A DNA stretch of 49,157 nucleotides from Tissierellia bacterium (GTDB lineage Bacteria > Bacillota > Clostridia > Tissierellales > Peptoniphilaceae), in the NCBI GenBank assembly GCA_030528125.1, contig JAUMZM010000004.1, positions 11,163-60,319 on the forward strand, given 5' to 3'. Below the pieces are notes generated by a model, which was given only the letters and a program-made list of their open reading frames with translations, was not told where the DNA came from and did not search any database. Both the position numbers and the translations under genes were made by a program. Shown here one piece after another: positions 7,353-16,349 of the stretch (positions are counted from its first letter, which is position 1; each line of letters begins with the position of its first letter).

Positions 7353-8285
7353 TTATTTTGTTTTATTAAGCCTTTTTTGAAATTCTCTTTTTAAGCTTTC
7401 TCCATGTCTTTCAATAGTCATTTCAAAAAGACCCATATTTGAAAAGCCAAATATATTAGCTTTTATCCCAATATTATTTATTTTTTCTGAAAATATTTCT
7501 TTTAGACTTTCGTTCTTATCACTTCTTAAAAAATCTATTACAATCATACCAGAAATATTTCGAAATTTTAATATATATAATATAAAATCTACTAATTCTT
7601 CATTTATTTTATAAAATAAATAATTTTTGTCTCCCTTTGATGTATAACTTTCTGTATTTACATCAATTACTGTTAAAGTCTCTAGCTCATCTATTATAAT
7701 TGAGTAATCTTTATAATAAATTTTACCATCATTTAATAATTTAAGAGAATCATTTATTATTTTATTTTTGTAAATATCTACATAAATCAATTCAAGTTCT
7801 TTATTATTTGATATGTATTTTTTAATCGGATTATTTTCTATGAGCAATTTAGGACTTGGAGAAAAATTCTCTTGTCTAAGAAGCATTTTGTATTGGCTCT
7901 TTAGATATTCTATCTGACTTTTATCATTTTTTCTATTTTTTCTATAGATGTGGTCTTTGTTTTTTGAATATCGCTTTAAATAATAATCTTTCGTTTCTAG
8001 CTTATAATTTAAGCTAACAAGAGCCTTCTTATCATTCGAACTATCTCTTACAACTTGTACAATTACAGATTCCCCTATTGAAAATTTCTCTTTAGTTTTC
8101 AAAAATCCAATTTCATATTTAGATAATTCTACAAAATAAGCATCCATAAAGGAAAGCTCATTTATAATTTTACCTCTATAGATATTTCCCACTAAACTAT
8201 CAGATATAAATTTAATTTCTATTACCTTATTAGAATTTACTTTTCCTATTATTCCTCTTTTTTCATCTATAAAAATAAAATTCAT
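7353..8285 (-). CDS. rng: Short ribonuclease E/G family protein
   Basis: This 310-residue protein matches the catalytic half of RNase G, an endonuclease that trims rRNA and mRNA 5' regions. An S1-like N-terminal part (GNIYRGKI at 33-40, with MDAYFVEL) precedes a DNase-I-like domain holding both metal-binding aspartates: Asp208 in VIDVNTE and Asp251 in VIDFLRS. GLFEMT at 285-290 is also a family signature. It is much shorter than the usual roughly 490 residues. The section between S1 and the catalytic domain is reduced, and the C-terminal Cys-containing zinc-link and small domain are absent. The start overlaps the stop of the MinD-like gene as ATGA. In many clostridia rng stands in the same mre/min neighbourhood. 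Confidence 0.82.
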   Translation of the reverse strand: MNFIFIDEKRGIIGKVNSNKVIEIKFISDSLVGNIYRGKIINELSFMDAYFVELSKYEIGFLKTKEKFSIGESVIVQVVRDSSNDKKALVSLNYKLETKDYYLKRYSKNKDHIYRKNRKNDKSQIEYLKSQYKMLLRQENFSPSPKLLIENNPIKKYISNNKELELIYVDIYKNKIINDSLKLLNDGKIYYKDYSIIIDELETLTVIDVNTESYTSKGDKNYLFYKINEELVDFILYILKFRNISGMIVIDFLRSDKNESLKEIFSEKINNIGIKANIFGFSNMGLFEMTIERHGESLKREFQKRLNKTK

Positions 8286-8902
8286 TTTCTAAACTTTTTC
8301 TTAATTTTTTCGAATATGGAAAGTTTGTCTACTTTCTTTGTATCTTCATTTAATAAATTATCAATTATAATTTTAAAATCATAATCATTTTTTAGACTTT
8401 CATATCCCAGATATTTATCTTTGTTATTTATTATAAAGTCATAATATCTATCATCAAAGCTAGAATCGACTTTATTAACAAAGAAATAATCTTCATTTAT
8501 TTCTTTATCGTATCCACTATCTGTAATTAATATTGATATATAATCACTAAATAAATTAGAATCTCCATCATCTACAATTAGATAATCATATTCTATTTTA
8601 TCTAATAATTTATCTATATCTTCCTTTTCTATTTTATATTTATCTTCAACAAAGGGACTTAGTATAATATCTAAATCACAAACACTTGTAATTACTTTGT
8701 CTAATTTTGCATATTTTAGAAAATAGTCTGTTATATCATAAGTTATCATATCATCTATATCAAGATAATCTTCTATATTATTTTTTTGTCTTCTTAGACT
8801 AATTAATAAAACTTTATTTGATTGTGCTAATCTTTGTGCTAATTTTACAGAAAATATAGTTTTTCCTATATTTTCTGCTCCATTAATTAAAATTGTCTTC
8901 AT
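8282..8902 (-). CDS. Degenerate MinD-like P-loop ATPase
   Basis: The P-loop is GAENIGKT (8-15), a plain GxxxxGKT in which the signature lysine of the ParA/MinD deviant Walker A (KGGxGKT) is Ala. Downstream, segments track MinD: a helix ending VLLISL, then YLDIDDMITYDITDYF, then a basic/acidic stretch to the Walker-B-like YDYLIVDD. The last residues, LSIFEKIKKKFRK, make an amphipathic basic helix like the C-terminal membrane-targeting tail of MinD. The protein is short (206 aa against about 265). It sits between PBP2 and RNase G, the place minCDE occupies in related clostridia, but no minC or minE is present. I infer a relic or repurposed MinD that may still bind nucleotide and membrane. SD AGAGG precedes the ATG. 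Confidence 0.62.
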   Translation of the reverse strand: MKTILINGAENIGKTIFSVKLAQRLAQSNKVLLISLRRQKNNIEDYLDIDDMITYDITDYFLKYAKLDKVITSVCDLDIILSPFVEDKYKIEKEDIDKLLDKIEYDYLIVDDGDSNLFSDYISILITDSGYDKEINEDYFFVNKVDSSFDDRYYDFIINNKDKYLGYESLKNDYDFKIIIDNLLNEDTKKVDKLSIFEKIKKKFRK

Positions 8903-8910
8903 ACTATCCT

Positions 8911-11900
8911 CTAATTATCATTATTTGGCTCTGAGTTTTTAAGATCCATGTAAGCTGCAACAACATCTCTCATTACAGGTGAGCAGTTGTAACTTGAACC
9001 TCCCTGAGTTATAAGTACCGAAACTGCAATTTGTGGATCATCATATGGAGCATATCCTACCATCCATGAATATGAGTCATAGTCGCTTCCATCTTCATTT
9101 TTTCCTTCAACTTCTGCTGTTCCAGTCTTAACACCTATATCAATTGGTAATTTATTTAATATTCCATTACTTTCTGCTACTTGTAGAGTTCCATATTTTA
9201 TATCTTCTAGATAAGTTTCATCTTCTAAATCTATCTTTTCAGATTTAGGCTGATTTTCGAATAATAATTCTCCACTATTATGATCTTTTATTTTGCTAAC
9301 CAAAGTATATTTATTTAAGTTCCCACCATTTGCTATTGTAGAAATCATTCTATTCATTTGCAATGGAGTATATGAGTTTTGTCCTTGTCCTATTACTATA
9401 TTTAGCATATCGGTAATATCCCAATTAGCTTGATTCAAATATGAATATTTTATTGTATCTGCAAGACCTGAAACTTGATCTTCTATTGGATTTAATGGAT
9501 CATAACCCATCTCATCTAATTGATCTATTATATCATTTCTAGGAATTTCTTCTTCGCTATCTGCCCAAGAAACTATCTTATCTATATCTTTTTCAAGTTC
9601 GCTATCAGTTTTTTCAATACCTTCTTTTAGATAATCTCTTAAATATTCTCTAAGAAATGATGCCAAAAGTGACTTGGTTGTTTCAAGCTTCTTGCTTATA
9701 CTTGGAATATTTCCTTTTACTTCTTGAGGTACATTTATTTCTATTCCTGTAGTTCTATCAAGTCCTAATTCTTTAGCAGCTTGTCTTACATCATCTAGTT
9801 CAAGCTTTATATCAAGTCCTGTGCTTGACTTAGGGTTCTTACCTAATGCCAAAGTATAAAAATAGTAGTTACATGAATCTCTTATTGCATCATATAAATT
9901 CTCTTCTCCATGAGTTTTTCCTTCAGTAGACCAAATTAGACAACTAAATCTTTTATTTCCTATATCGAAAAATCCTTCACAAAGATTTGTTTTATGAGGA
10001 TCAAGTCCTTTTTGTAAAGCTGCATAACTTGATACAAGCTTAAATGTAGAACCTGGTTGAACTGCTGTTTGACTTGCTATATTTAGCATAGGTCTTGGAG
10101 CTAAAGGTCCACTTTCATCATTTGCTTGAAGACTGGTCCAATCAGTTTCTGATATTCCTGTAGAAAAGAGATTTGGATCATAATCAGGAAGAGATACCAT
10201 AGATAATACTTCTCCTGTTTTTACATCTGTTACAACAACAGCTCCACTTTCTGCATTAGGAGTATAATCTAATGGCGAAAAGCTTCCGTATTTAGATTCA
10301 TAAGCTGCTCCTGTTTGCAAAGTATTAAGCAATTTTGAAAGAGATTCTTCTGCTGCTTGCTGAAGATTTGAATCTATTGATAAATATAAATCTTCTCCTG
10401 CTACAGCATCTTTTTCAGAAATAGTTTCTTTTCTATTTCCTCTTGAATCTACAGAAACTAGAGTTTTTCCATTTGTACCTTTTAATACATTTTCATAACT
10501 TTCTTCTATTCCAGTTTTTCCTATAAATTCATCTGGAAGGTAGTTCCCTTCTTCTATATATTCTTTAACTTCTCTATCTGTTGCAATTTTTCCCATATAT
10601 CCTAATATATGACTTGAAGAATTCCTTTTTGGATAATATCTTACAGGAACAGTATCGACCATAATTCCAAGATTAGGATCTATGTTTTCTTCAACTTTAG
10701 CTATTGTGGTATCATTTAAATTATATACTAAGCTTACTGGTCTATATCCATAGTTTCCCTGAGAATTTAATTTATTAATTATAGATATTACTCCATTTGA
10801 TATATATTTATTAGAATTTTTTATTTCATTATCTTCTTTTATTGCATTGAAAATTTCTTCTGGAGATACATCTTTTAATAAATTAAGCTTTGATGATTCA
10901 CTTTCTTCATCTTCTGTTGGTTTTTGATCTTTTAATAAATCATGTTTTTCATAAAGATCAATTTTTTCTTTTTGATCTGTATATAACCATTCAGATACAT
11001 CTATTGATGGATATATATTTTCCATTGTATTAGCTTTTTGAGAAAGATATTTTACATTTTCATCAGTAACAATATCATATAAAACATCATTTTTTATTGC
11101 TAAATTTACTAATGATTCTACAGGATCTCCAGTATCTGGAGATTTATATTCTATATCTACTGTATAACTGTTTTCATTATTGTTATTTTCTGTATTTATT
11201 TCTGTCGTAAAATTAGCATATACGCCCTTTTCTTCTAAAGCCTCTATTATCATATCAGCTGGTACTAAATATGATCCATCTTCATTTAGACTTGCTATTT
11301 GTAATAATGTCTTAACCGAAGATTCTTTTACTATATTGTAGAAATCGTCTTTAGCTGTTGAATCTTTGGTTATTTCTGGATAAATTTTTGCAAGATCTGA
11401 TTTTGTTTCTATATAATTTTTATCGTTTTTTAGCTCATAATCTTTCAAAACTATATTATCTGTTAATCCATTATCTTCTAATATTTTATATAGAGCTTTT
11501 CTTGCAAGAGGATTATCTAAGATATTTTTTATTACCGATTTATCTTTATTTATAACTTTAACTATAGCATTTAATGGACTAGTATTAGAACCTATTGAAA
11601 GATCATTCAAAGTCTCTTCCAAGTTCTTTTCATCTTTAAATTCTAAAACAGAATTTCCTTGTTCATCAATGCTTGCAGTTATAGGAAGATCAATTCCTTT
11701 TTTTCTTAAAGCATATATTGCTGTATTTGCCACGCTATAATTTATGTCATCTGTTTTAACAGATGAATTTATAAAATCATATAACAAATTATTATTTAAC
11801 AGTATATCTATAACTTTTTCATCAGGATTCTTTTTTTCTTTAAAATAATCATCATCGTTTTTGTACGAAAAAGAATCTAGAGAAATTGCAAAATCTTGAG

Positions 11901-12228
11901 TATAATTCACTCCATCATTTTCAAGAATTAAAGATAACTTTTCTAATACTTGATTTCTTTTTTGAGTATCCATATTCGCAATATCATCTTTATAAAGCTG
12001 TATTGTAAATGAAGGAGTTGATGTAGCTAGTATCTCGCCATTTCTATCATAAATATTTCCTCTTGGTGCTATTTTATCAATTTCTTTAATTTTTTTATTG
12101 TCGGAAAGATCTCTATAATAATCTCCCTTAATTATTGTTAAACCAAATAGTTTAATTACTATAGCAAGTATAGCAGCCACTACCACAACAATAATAATTG
12201 CTATTCTATTTGATTTTTTTCCCTTCAA
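8911..12228 (-). CDS. mrdA: Elongation-type class B penicillin-binding protein 2, very long
   Basis: A transpeptidase that cross-links peptidoglycan, anchored by one membrane helix at 9-33. The pedestal begins with PRGNIYDRNGEILAT (55-69) and resumes with the family motif RYYPKRNSSSHILGYMG (530-546). The catalytic domain has Ser727 in STFK (727-730), SCN (785-787) and KTG (1034-1036). At 1105 residues it is about 450 longer than usual PBP2. Most of the excess is residues about 110-510, where pedestal-like modules repeat, for example endings IYALRKKGI, IEALEEKGV and INKLNSQGN. About 100 residues are inserted around 840-935, between the SxN and KTG boxes. Translation starts at TTG with SD GGAG about 9 nt before. 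It lies downstream of mreBCD, as expected for the elongasome. Confidence 0.92.
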   Translation of the reverse strand: MKGKKSNRIAIIIVVVVAAILAIVIKLFGLTIIKGDYYRDLSDNKKIKEIDKIAPRGNIYDRNGEILATSTPSFTIQLYKDDIANMDTQKRNQVLEKLSLILENDGVNYTQDFAISLDSFSYKNDDDYFKEKKNPDEKVIDILLNNNLLYDFINSSVKTDDINYSVANTAIYALRKKGIDLPITASIDEQGNSVLEFKDEKNLEETLNDLSIGSNTSPLNAIVKVINKDKSVIKNILDNPLARKALYKILEDNGLTDNIVLKDYELKNDKNYIETKSDLAKIYPEITKDSTAKDDFYNIVKESSVKTLLQIASLNEDGSYLVPADMIIEALEEKGVYANFTTEINTENNNNENSYTVDIEYKSPDTGDPVESLVNLAIKNDVLYDIVTDENVKYLSQKANTMENIYPSIDVSEWLYTDQKEKIDLYEKHDLLKDQKPTEDEESESSKLNLLKDVSPEEIFNAIKEDNEIKNSNKYISNGVISIINKLNSQGNYGYRPVSLVYNLNDTTIAKVEENIDPNLGIMVDTVPVRYYPKRNSSSHILGYMGKIATDREVKEYIEEGNYLPDEFIGKTGIEESYENVLKGTNGKTLVSVDSRGNRKETISEKDAVAGEDLYLSIDSNLQQAAEESLSKLLNTLQTGAAYESKYGSFSPLDYTPNAESGAVVVTDVKTGEVLSMVSLPDYDPNLFSTGISETDWTSLQANDESGPLAPRPMLNIASQTAVQPGSTFKLVSSYAALQKGLDPHKTNLCEGFFDIGNKRFSCLIWSTEGKTHGEENLYDAIRDSCNYYFYTLALGKNPKSSTGLDIKLELDDVRQAAKELGLDRTTGIEINVPQEVKGNIPSISKKLETTKSLLASFLREYLRDYLKEGIEKTDSELEKDIDKIVSWADSEEEIPRNDIIDQLDEMGYDPLNPIEDQVSGLADTIKYSYLNQANWDITDMLNIVIGQGQNSYTPLQMNRMISTIANGGNLNKYTLVSKIKDHNSGELLFENQPKSEKIDLEDETYLEDIKYGTLQVAESNGILNKLPIDIGVKTGTAEVEGKNEDGSDYDSYSWMVGYAPYDDPQIAVSVLITQGGSSYNCSPVMRDVVAAYMDLKNSEPNNDN

Positions 12229-12241
12229 AATATCAACTCCT

Positions 12242-12727
12242 TTATATTCTATAAGTTGGAATATACATTATCTTTTTTATAAATTTATAATATAAAAGAT
12301 ATATTAAACTATTTAAAAATGCTTCAATTATAATACTATAACTTAACATACTTAGAATAGATTCTTTCATAAAAATATAATATAAAACTCCAACTATTAA
12401 AATATTAATAAATGTAGCTATAAATGTTGTAATTGCTCCATTTCTTTTTCCGTTAAATATATGGAATTTCTTATCAGCTACTATATATCCTATTAGAAAA
12501 TAACTTAAAGCATGAACACCTAATATATTACTAAATAATAAGTCTTCGATAAATCCTGCAAACAATCCATTATATGCGCCAATATTTTGGCCAAGGATTT
12601 GAGAAAGTACAATTATCAAAGGTAGAATTATATCTATATTTGCTCCCATTATATTAATATTAGAAAACAAAGTATTTTGTAATATTGCTGCAATCAACAC
12701 TATAATAAAGGATTTAAACTTATTCAT
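12242..12727 (-). CDS. mreD: Rod-shape-determining membrane protein MreD
   Basis: A 161-residue hydrophobic protein with about five membrane segments. The motif LGVHALSYFLIGYIV and the acidic FIEDLLFS before it are typical of MreD, which sits with MreC, RodA and PBP2 in the elongasome. The ATG overlaps the mreC stop by 8 nt, and the SD GGAGAAG lies inside the end of mreC, so the two are translationally coupled. Confidence 0.88.
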   Translation of the reverse strand: MNKFKSFIIVLIAAILQNTLFSNINIMGANIDIILPLIIVLSQILGQNIGAYNGLFAGFIEDLLFSNILGVHALSYFLIGYIVADKKFHIFNGKRNGAITTFIATFINILIVGVLYYIFMKESILSMLSYSIIIEAFLNSLIYLLYYKFIKKIMYIPTYRI

Positions 12728-13568
12728 TTTCTTCTCCTTGTGTTTTTAATACAAGAACTCTATAAAGATGTGTAAAATCTATGTCTGTATTTACTGTAAC
12801 TTGTTTTTTTAGTCCATCTTGTGATATATCTACACCACTTACTTTTCCTATATAATAATTTCTAGGATAGACTCCTCCTATACCTCCAGTTACAATAACA
12901 TCACCTTTATTTACTTCACCTTCAATTTCTAACATATATCCTTCAAATTTACCATCAAAAAATGAATTTATTATTCCATAATCTCCACTTTCTGAATTTA
13001 CAAAAGAAACATTATTTGATGAACTTATTAGTGTTTCTACAGTTGATGTACTATGACCTACACTTACTATTTTGCCTATAATTCCAGTATAATAATCCTC
13101 ATTATCAATAGCTTGTAGAACTATATCTCCCTTTTCAATTCCATCTTTTTCTCCCTTATCTATATTGAACCTATCAGTATAAGGAGTTTTGTTTTTATTA
13201 ATAACAAAGGATTTTATATACTTACTATCAGAATTATTTATTGCTTCATATTCATCTTTTAAAAATTGTTCTTTATTTATTGTAGATTTGAGATTCGCAT
13301 TTTCTTCAGTAAGTTCTTTATTTTCTTTTTCTAATCTATTTACATCTTGTCTTGTCTTTCTAGAACCAAATACATCTTCAAATGAATTTTTAATTGACGC
13401 ATTAAACTGATATAAGACTTTATTTAAAGGTTCTAAAACTGTATTTGCTATATTACTACTCGTCTCATTTATATTGCTGTTAAGACTAGATACAAATATT
13501 ATTAGAAACAAAATTATTACAGTTATAAAAAATTTTTTATTACTTTTTCTTTTTCTATGATATAACAT
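12720..13568 (-). CDS. mreC: Rod-shape-determining protein MreC
   Basis: A 282-residue protein with a basic N-terminus, one membrane anchor (about 12-28), a coiled coil (about 70-110, with RLEKENKELTEENANLK) and an extracytoplasmic beta-barrel part with the conserved VTGGIGGVYPRNYYIGKV. It links MreB to the wall synthases RodA and PBP2. Size and domain order are normal for the family. It follows mreB after 2 nt and overlaps mreD. Confidence 0.9.
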   Translation of the reverse strand: MLYHRKRKSNKKFFITVIILFLIIFVSSLNSNINETSSNIANTVLEPLNKVLYQFNASIKNSFEDVFGSRKTRQDVNRLEKENKELTEENANLKSTINKEQFLKDEYEAINNSDSKYIKSFVINKNKTPYTDRFNIDKGEKDGIEKGDIVLQAIDNEDYYTGIIGKIVSVGHSTSTVETLISSSNNVSFVNSESGDYGIINSFFDGKFEGYMLEIEGEVNKGDVIVTGGIGGVYPRNYYIGKVSGVDISQDGLKKQVTVNTDIDFTHLYRVLVLKTQGEENE

Positions 13569-13570
13569 AA

Positions 13571-14584
13571 TTACCTACTTTGTTTCAAAAAATCATCTAA
13601 ATTTTCAAGAATAATTCCGGCACCATCAATAGTTGCTGTTAGAGGATTATCTGCTCTTTTTATATCTAATATAAGATTAACTTGCAAATATTCTTTTAGT
13701 CCATCTATTAGGCTATTTCCCCCAGTTAAAAATATCCCATTTCTCTTGATATCTGCTGCAAGCTCTGGAGGAGTATTTTCTAATACTATATTAATAGTGT
13801 CTATTAAATCATCCATAAATGGAATTACACAAGATATCAATTCCTTTGACTTTAGCTTAACAGTTGTAGGAGTACCTTTTACAATATGTCTTCCATCAAC
13901 CTCAATTTCATCGTCTCCACGATCTACTTTAAGGCTTAGAAGATTCTTTTTGATATATTCTGCAGTATTCTTACCTATCTCTAATTTTTTAGAATTTTTA
14001 AGATAGTTAATAATATTATTTTCTATGTAATCTCCACCTTTTCTTATAGATTTTGAAGTTACAATTCCATTAAGTGAAATAACTGCTACTTCACTGGTTC
14101 CAGCACCAGTATTTACTATCATCATGCTTTTTTTATCATCATTTTCTTTCCTTAAGCTAAATGAAGCAGCAAGTGATTCTTCAACTAAAATAACATCTCT
14201 GCATCCTGCATGAAGAGCTGCATCTTCTACTGCTCTCCTTTGAACATCTGTAACTCCACTTGGTACACATATTACAACTCTTGGTTGGAATAAGGAAAAT
14301 CCAGGATTGACTTTACTAAAAAAGTAATTTAGCATTGCTTCGGTTAAATCAAAATCAGAAATCATTCCCCCTTCTAAAGGAAGAAGTATAAATAATTTTT
14401 CTGGAGCCTTACCAAGCATATCTTTTGCTTCATTACCTATAGATACAATCTGATCTGTATCTGCATCAAGTGCAACTACAGATGATTCATCTACTACAAT
14501 TCCTTCACCTTTTTTATAAACTAATATATTTGCAGTTCCCAAATCAATTGCAAGATCTGTAGAAAAAAATCTAAATTTACTCAT
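13571..14584 (-). CDS. mreB: Actin-like cell-shape protein MreB, altered nucleotide site
   Basis: An actin-fold protein of 337 residues that forms membrane filaments organising lateral wall synthesis. Phosphate-1 (DLGTANILVY, 14-23), the VICVPSGVTDVQRRAVEDAA block and the adenosine motif (FLTGGNSLIDGL, 285-296) are preserved. Phosphate-2, normally VVDIGGGTTEVAVIS, reads IVNTGAGTSEVAVIS: Asp158 is Asn and Gly161 is Ala. IGERTAEEIK is IGKNTAEYIKK. The catalytic Glu pair (VEESLAAS) is kept. ATP hydrolysis may be weakened; that is inference. The start overlaps the end of radC by 8 nt, SD GGGG. Confidence 0.92.
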   Translation of the reverse strand: MSKFRFFSTDLAIDLGTANILVYKKGEGIVVDESSVVALDADTDQIVSIGNEAKDMLGKAPEKLFILLPLEGGMISDFDLTEAMLNYFFSKVNPGFSLFQPRVVICVPSGVTDVQRRAVEDAALHAGCRDVILVEESLAASFSLRKENDDKKSMMIVNTGAGTSEVAVISLNGIVTSKSIRKGGDYIENNIINYLKNSKKLEIGKNTAEYIKKNLLSLKVDRGDDEIEVDGRHIVKGTPTTVKLKSKELISCVIPFMDDLIDTINIVLENTPPELAADIKRNGIFLTGGNSLIDGLKEYLQVNLILDIKRADNPLTATIDGAGIILENLDDFLKQSR

Positions 14585-15296
14585 TATTTTCCCCTAAAAA
14601 CATTCTATTTTCTATAATACTAAAATATTTATTTTGCCCGATTATTATATGGTCGAGCACTTGTATTCCAAGAATTTCACCAGCTTCGGTAAGCCTTTTT
14701 GTAAGCATTTTATCATTTAAAGAAGGCGTTGGATCTCCACTTGGATGATTATGACAAAGGATTATACTATTAGCACTCTTTTTAACAGCGGGCTTAAAAA
14801 TCTCTCTTGGATTAGCAATCGTAGAATTTAAATCTCCTACTGACACTAACTCTCTACTTATTATATCATTTTTACTGTTTAACAAAATGACAATAAAATG
14901 TTCTTTGTCACTAATCGAAAATTCATCCTTCATTAAATTATAAACATCTAATGAAGATTTTATCACAGTTATTTGTTTATTTAAAATATTATTTGTAATT
15001 CTTTTTCCAAGCTGTAAGGCAGCAACTATAACAGAAGCTTTTGATAATCCAATGCCTTTAACACGCATTAATTCTTCAACCGTAGCTTCTTGTAATTCAA
15101 TATCAGAAAAAGTGTTTAAAATATCTTCAGAAAGCTCAATAGCATTCTTATTCTTATAGCCATTTCCAATCAAAATTGCCAAGAGTTCCTGATTACTTAA
15201 TGAATTACTGCCTAATTTTTGTAATTTTTCTCTAGGTCTTTTTTCAATGCTTAAATCGTGAATTCTTTTATAACAATTATTATTTTTATTATCCAT
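14577..15296 (-). CDS. radC: RadC family JAMM/MPN protein
   Basis: A 239-residue protein with an N-terminal helix-hairpin-helix-like region (ELMRVKGIGLSKASVIVAAL) and a C-terminal MPN domain whose metal motif HNHPSGDPTPSLND is complete. The family was once tied to DNA repair, but its biochemical role is unsettled. In Firmicutes it commonly stands directly before mreB, as here. The ATG follows SD TTGGAG formed by the end of the previous gene. Confidence 0.92.
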   Translation of the reverse strand: MDNKNNNCYKRIHDLSIEKRPREKLQKLGSNSLSNQELLAILIGNGYKNKNAIELSEDILNTFSDIELQEATVEELMRVKGIGLSKASVIVAALQLGKRITNNILNKQITVIKSSLDVYNLMKDEFSISDKEHFIVILLNSKNDIISRELVSVGDLNSTIANPREIFKPAVKKSANSIILCHNHPSGDPTPSLNDKMLTKRLTEAGEILGIQVLDHIIIGQNKYFSIIENRMFLGENNE

Positions 15297-15809
15297 TTAT
15301 AACTCCAAATTTATTTTTTTTAGCCTTGATATTATCATATTTGAAGAAATTCCAACAAAAAATCCAGTGAAAATTCCTATTATAACAAGAATAGGAAGAT
15401 AATAAAAGATTTTTATATTATTAAGCATAAAGCTTGCAACAATTATTTGTCCCAAATTATGCAAAAAAGCACCAATTTCACTAACACCTACAAGAGAAAG
15501 AAATTTATTTAGATATTTTATACTAATATACATCCCAATTGTAGATAGTATCGCTCCTATTAAAGAATACAAAAAACTTGAAACAGAACCTGTTACAAGC
15601 ATTAATAAAAAAGATTTTAAAATACCTACTGCTAATGAAGACTTAAAATCATAAAAATATATAGTTGTAAGAATTACTATATTTGATAGTCCAAGCTTAG
15701 CACCAGGTATTGCAAATGGAAGTGGAATCATACTTTCAAGAAGAGATATAGCCAAGGAAAGAGAAACCATAAGAGCAAGATATATATTTTTTCTTAAATT
15801 AGATTTCAT
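15297..15809 (-). CDS. Gx transporter / heptaprenyl diphosphate synthase component I family membrane protein
   Basis: A 170-residue protein with about five membrane segments. IPLPFAIPGAKLGLSNIVIL is the hallmark of the Hpre_diP_synt_I (Gx) family, which resembles small-molecule uptake components of ECF transporters. In clostridia it typically pairs with a NusG-II domain protein next to rnf genes, as here, and is therefore often linked to flavin or redox biology. The substrate is not known. Its ATG overlaps the preceding gene (ATGA). Confidence 0.8.
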   Translation of the reverse strand: MKSNLRKNIYLALMVSLSLAISLLESMIPLPFAIPGAKLGLSNIVILTTIYFYDFKSSLAVGILKSFLLMLVTGSVSSFLYSLIGAILSTIGMYISIKYLNKFLSLVGVSEIGAFLHNLGQIIVASFMLNNIKIFYYLPILVIIGIFTGFFVGISSNMIISRLKKINLEL

Positions 15810-16183
15810 TGAACCACCTGATCAATTTCATCTTTACCCTCTCCATCTATACGCAAATATAATTTATGAGGAAGACAAACTATTGATTGGCCTTTATCCT
15901 TTATAGCTTGCATCCTCATGCATACTTTATCATTGCAATTTGCAGAAATAACTTTAGCAGCTCCATCCTTTATCTCAACGACATTTATGCCACCATTATC
16001 AGATTTTATCTCTATTTTTCTATCTTCATCTAAAGGATAACTGTTATATATTTCTCCATTTAATTCAACAACAAGCCTATCTCCTCTAATGGAATCTCCA
16101 AAATCATTGCTTCTAATTGCTAAAAAAATGCTAAAAAATACAAGAAATATAGTAACAATATAATCGCCCTTTTTTAATTTCAT
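15806..16183 (-). CDS. NusG domain II-containing small exported/membrane-anchored protein
   Basis: A 125-residue protein with one N-terminal membrane helix (about 9-24) and then a NusG_II-type beta domain. It has the conserved Cys pattern CNDKVCM and, further on, IVCLPHKL. The family occurs beside Rnf clusters and Gx proteins; no function is established. First gene of the mre operon, about 18 nt below the -10 box of its promoter. Confidence 0.8.
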   Translation of the reverse strand: MKLKKGDYIVTIFLVFFSIFLAIRSNDFGDSIRGDRLVVELNGEIYNSYPLDEDRKIEIKSDNGGINVVEIKDGAAKVISANCNDKVCMRMQAIKDKGQSIVCLPHKLYLRIDGEGKDEIDQVVQ

Positions 16184-16200
16184 AATTAACCTCTTTACAA

Positions 16201-16229
16201 AGTTTAATATATAAGAAAAGAATTGTCAA
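16201..16229 (-). promoter_or_regulatory. Promoter of the NusG-II/Gx/radC/mre operon
   Basis: On the minus strand a perfect TTGACA (16229-16224) is followed after 17 bp by TAAACT (16206-16201); a TATATT lies close by and could serve instead. It lies between the rnf terminator and the first gene of the operon. Confidence 0.6.
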
Positions 16230-16349
16230 AATAAGATAAAGGAAATAAGAATCAAAATTTAATTACTTTTATAATTAGTTATGATAATAATTTTACATAA
16301 TTTAATATATAAAATTAATAAAGTTTTATTTTATTAAAATTTTTACACA

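Noticed and set aside
7341-7353. Start of the ThiD-like gene at the upstream ATG.
   Set aside because: The codons ATGGAGGAA contain the SD for the ATG at 7341, which gives the conserved N-terminus.
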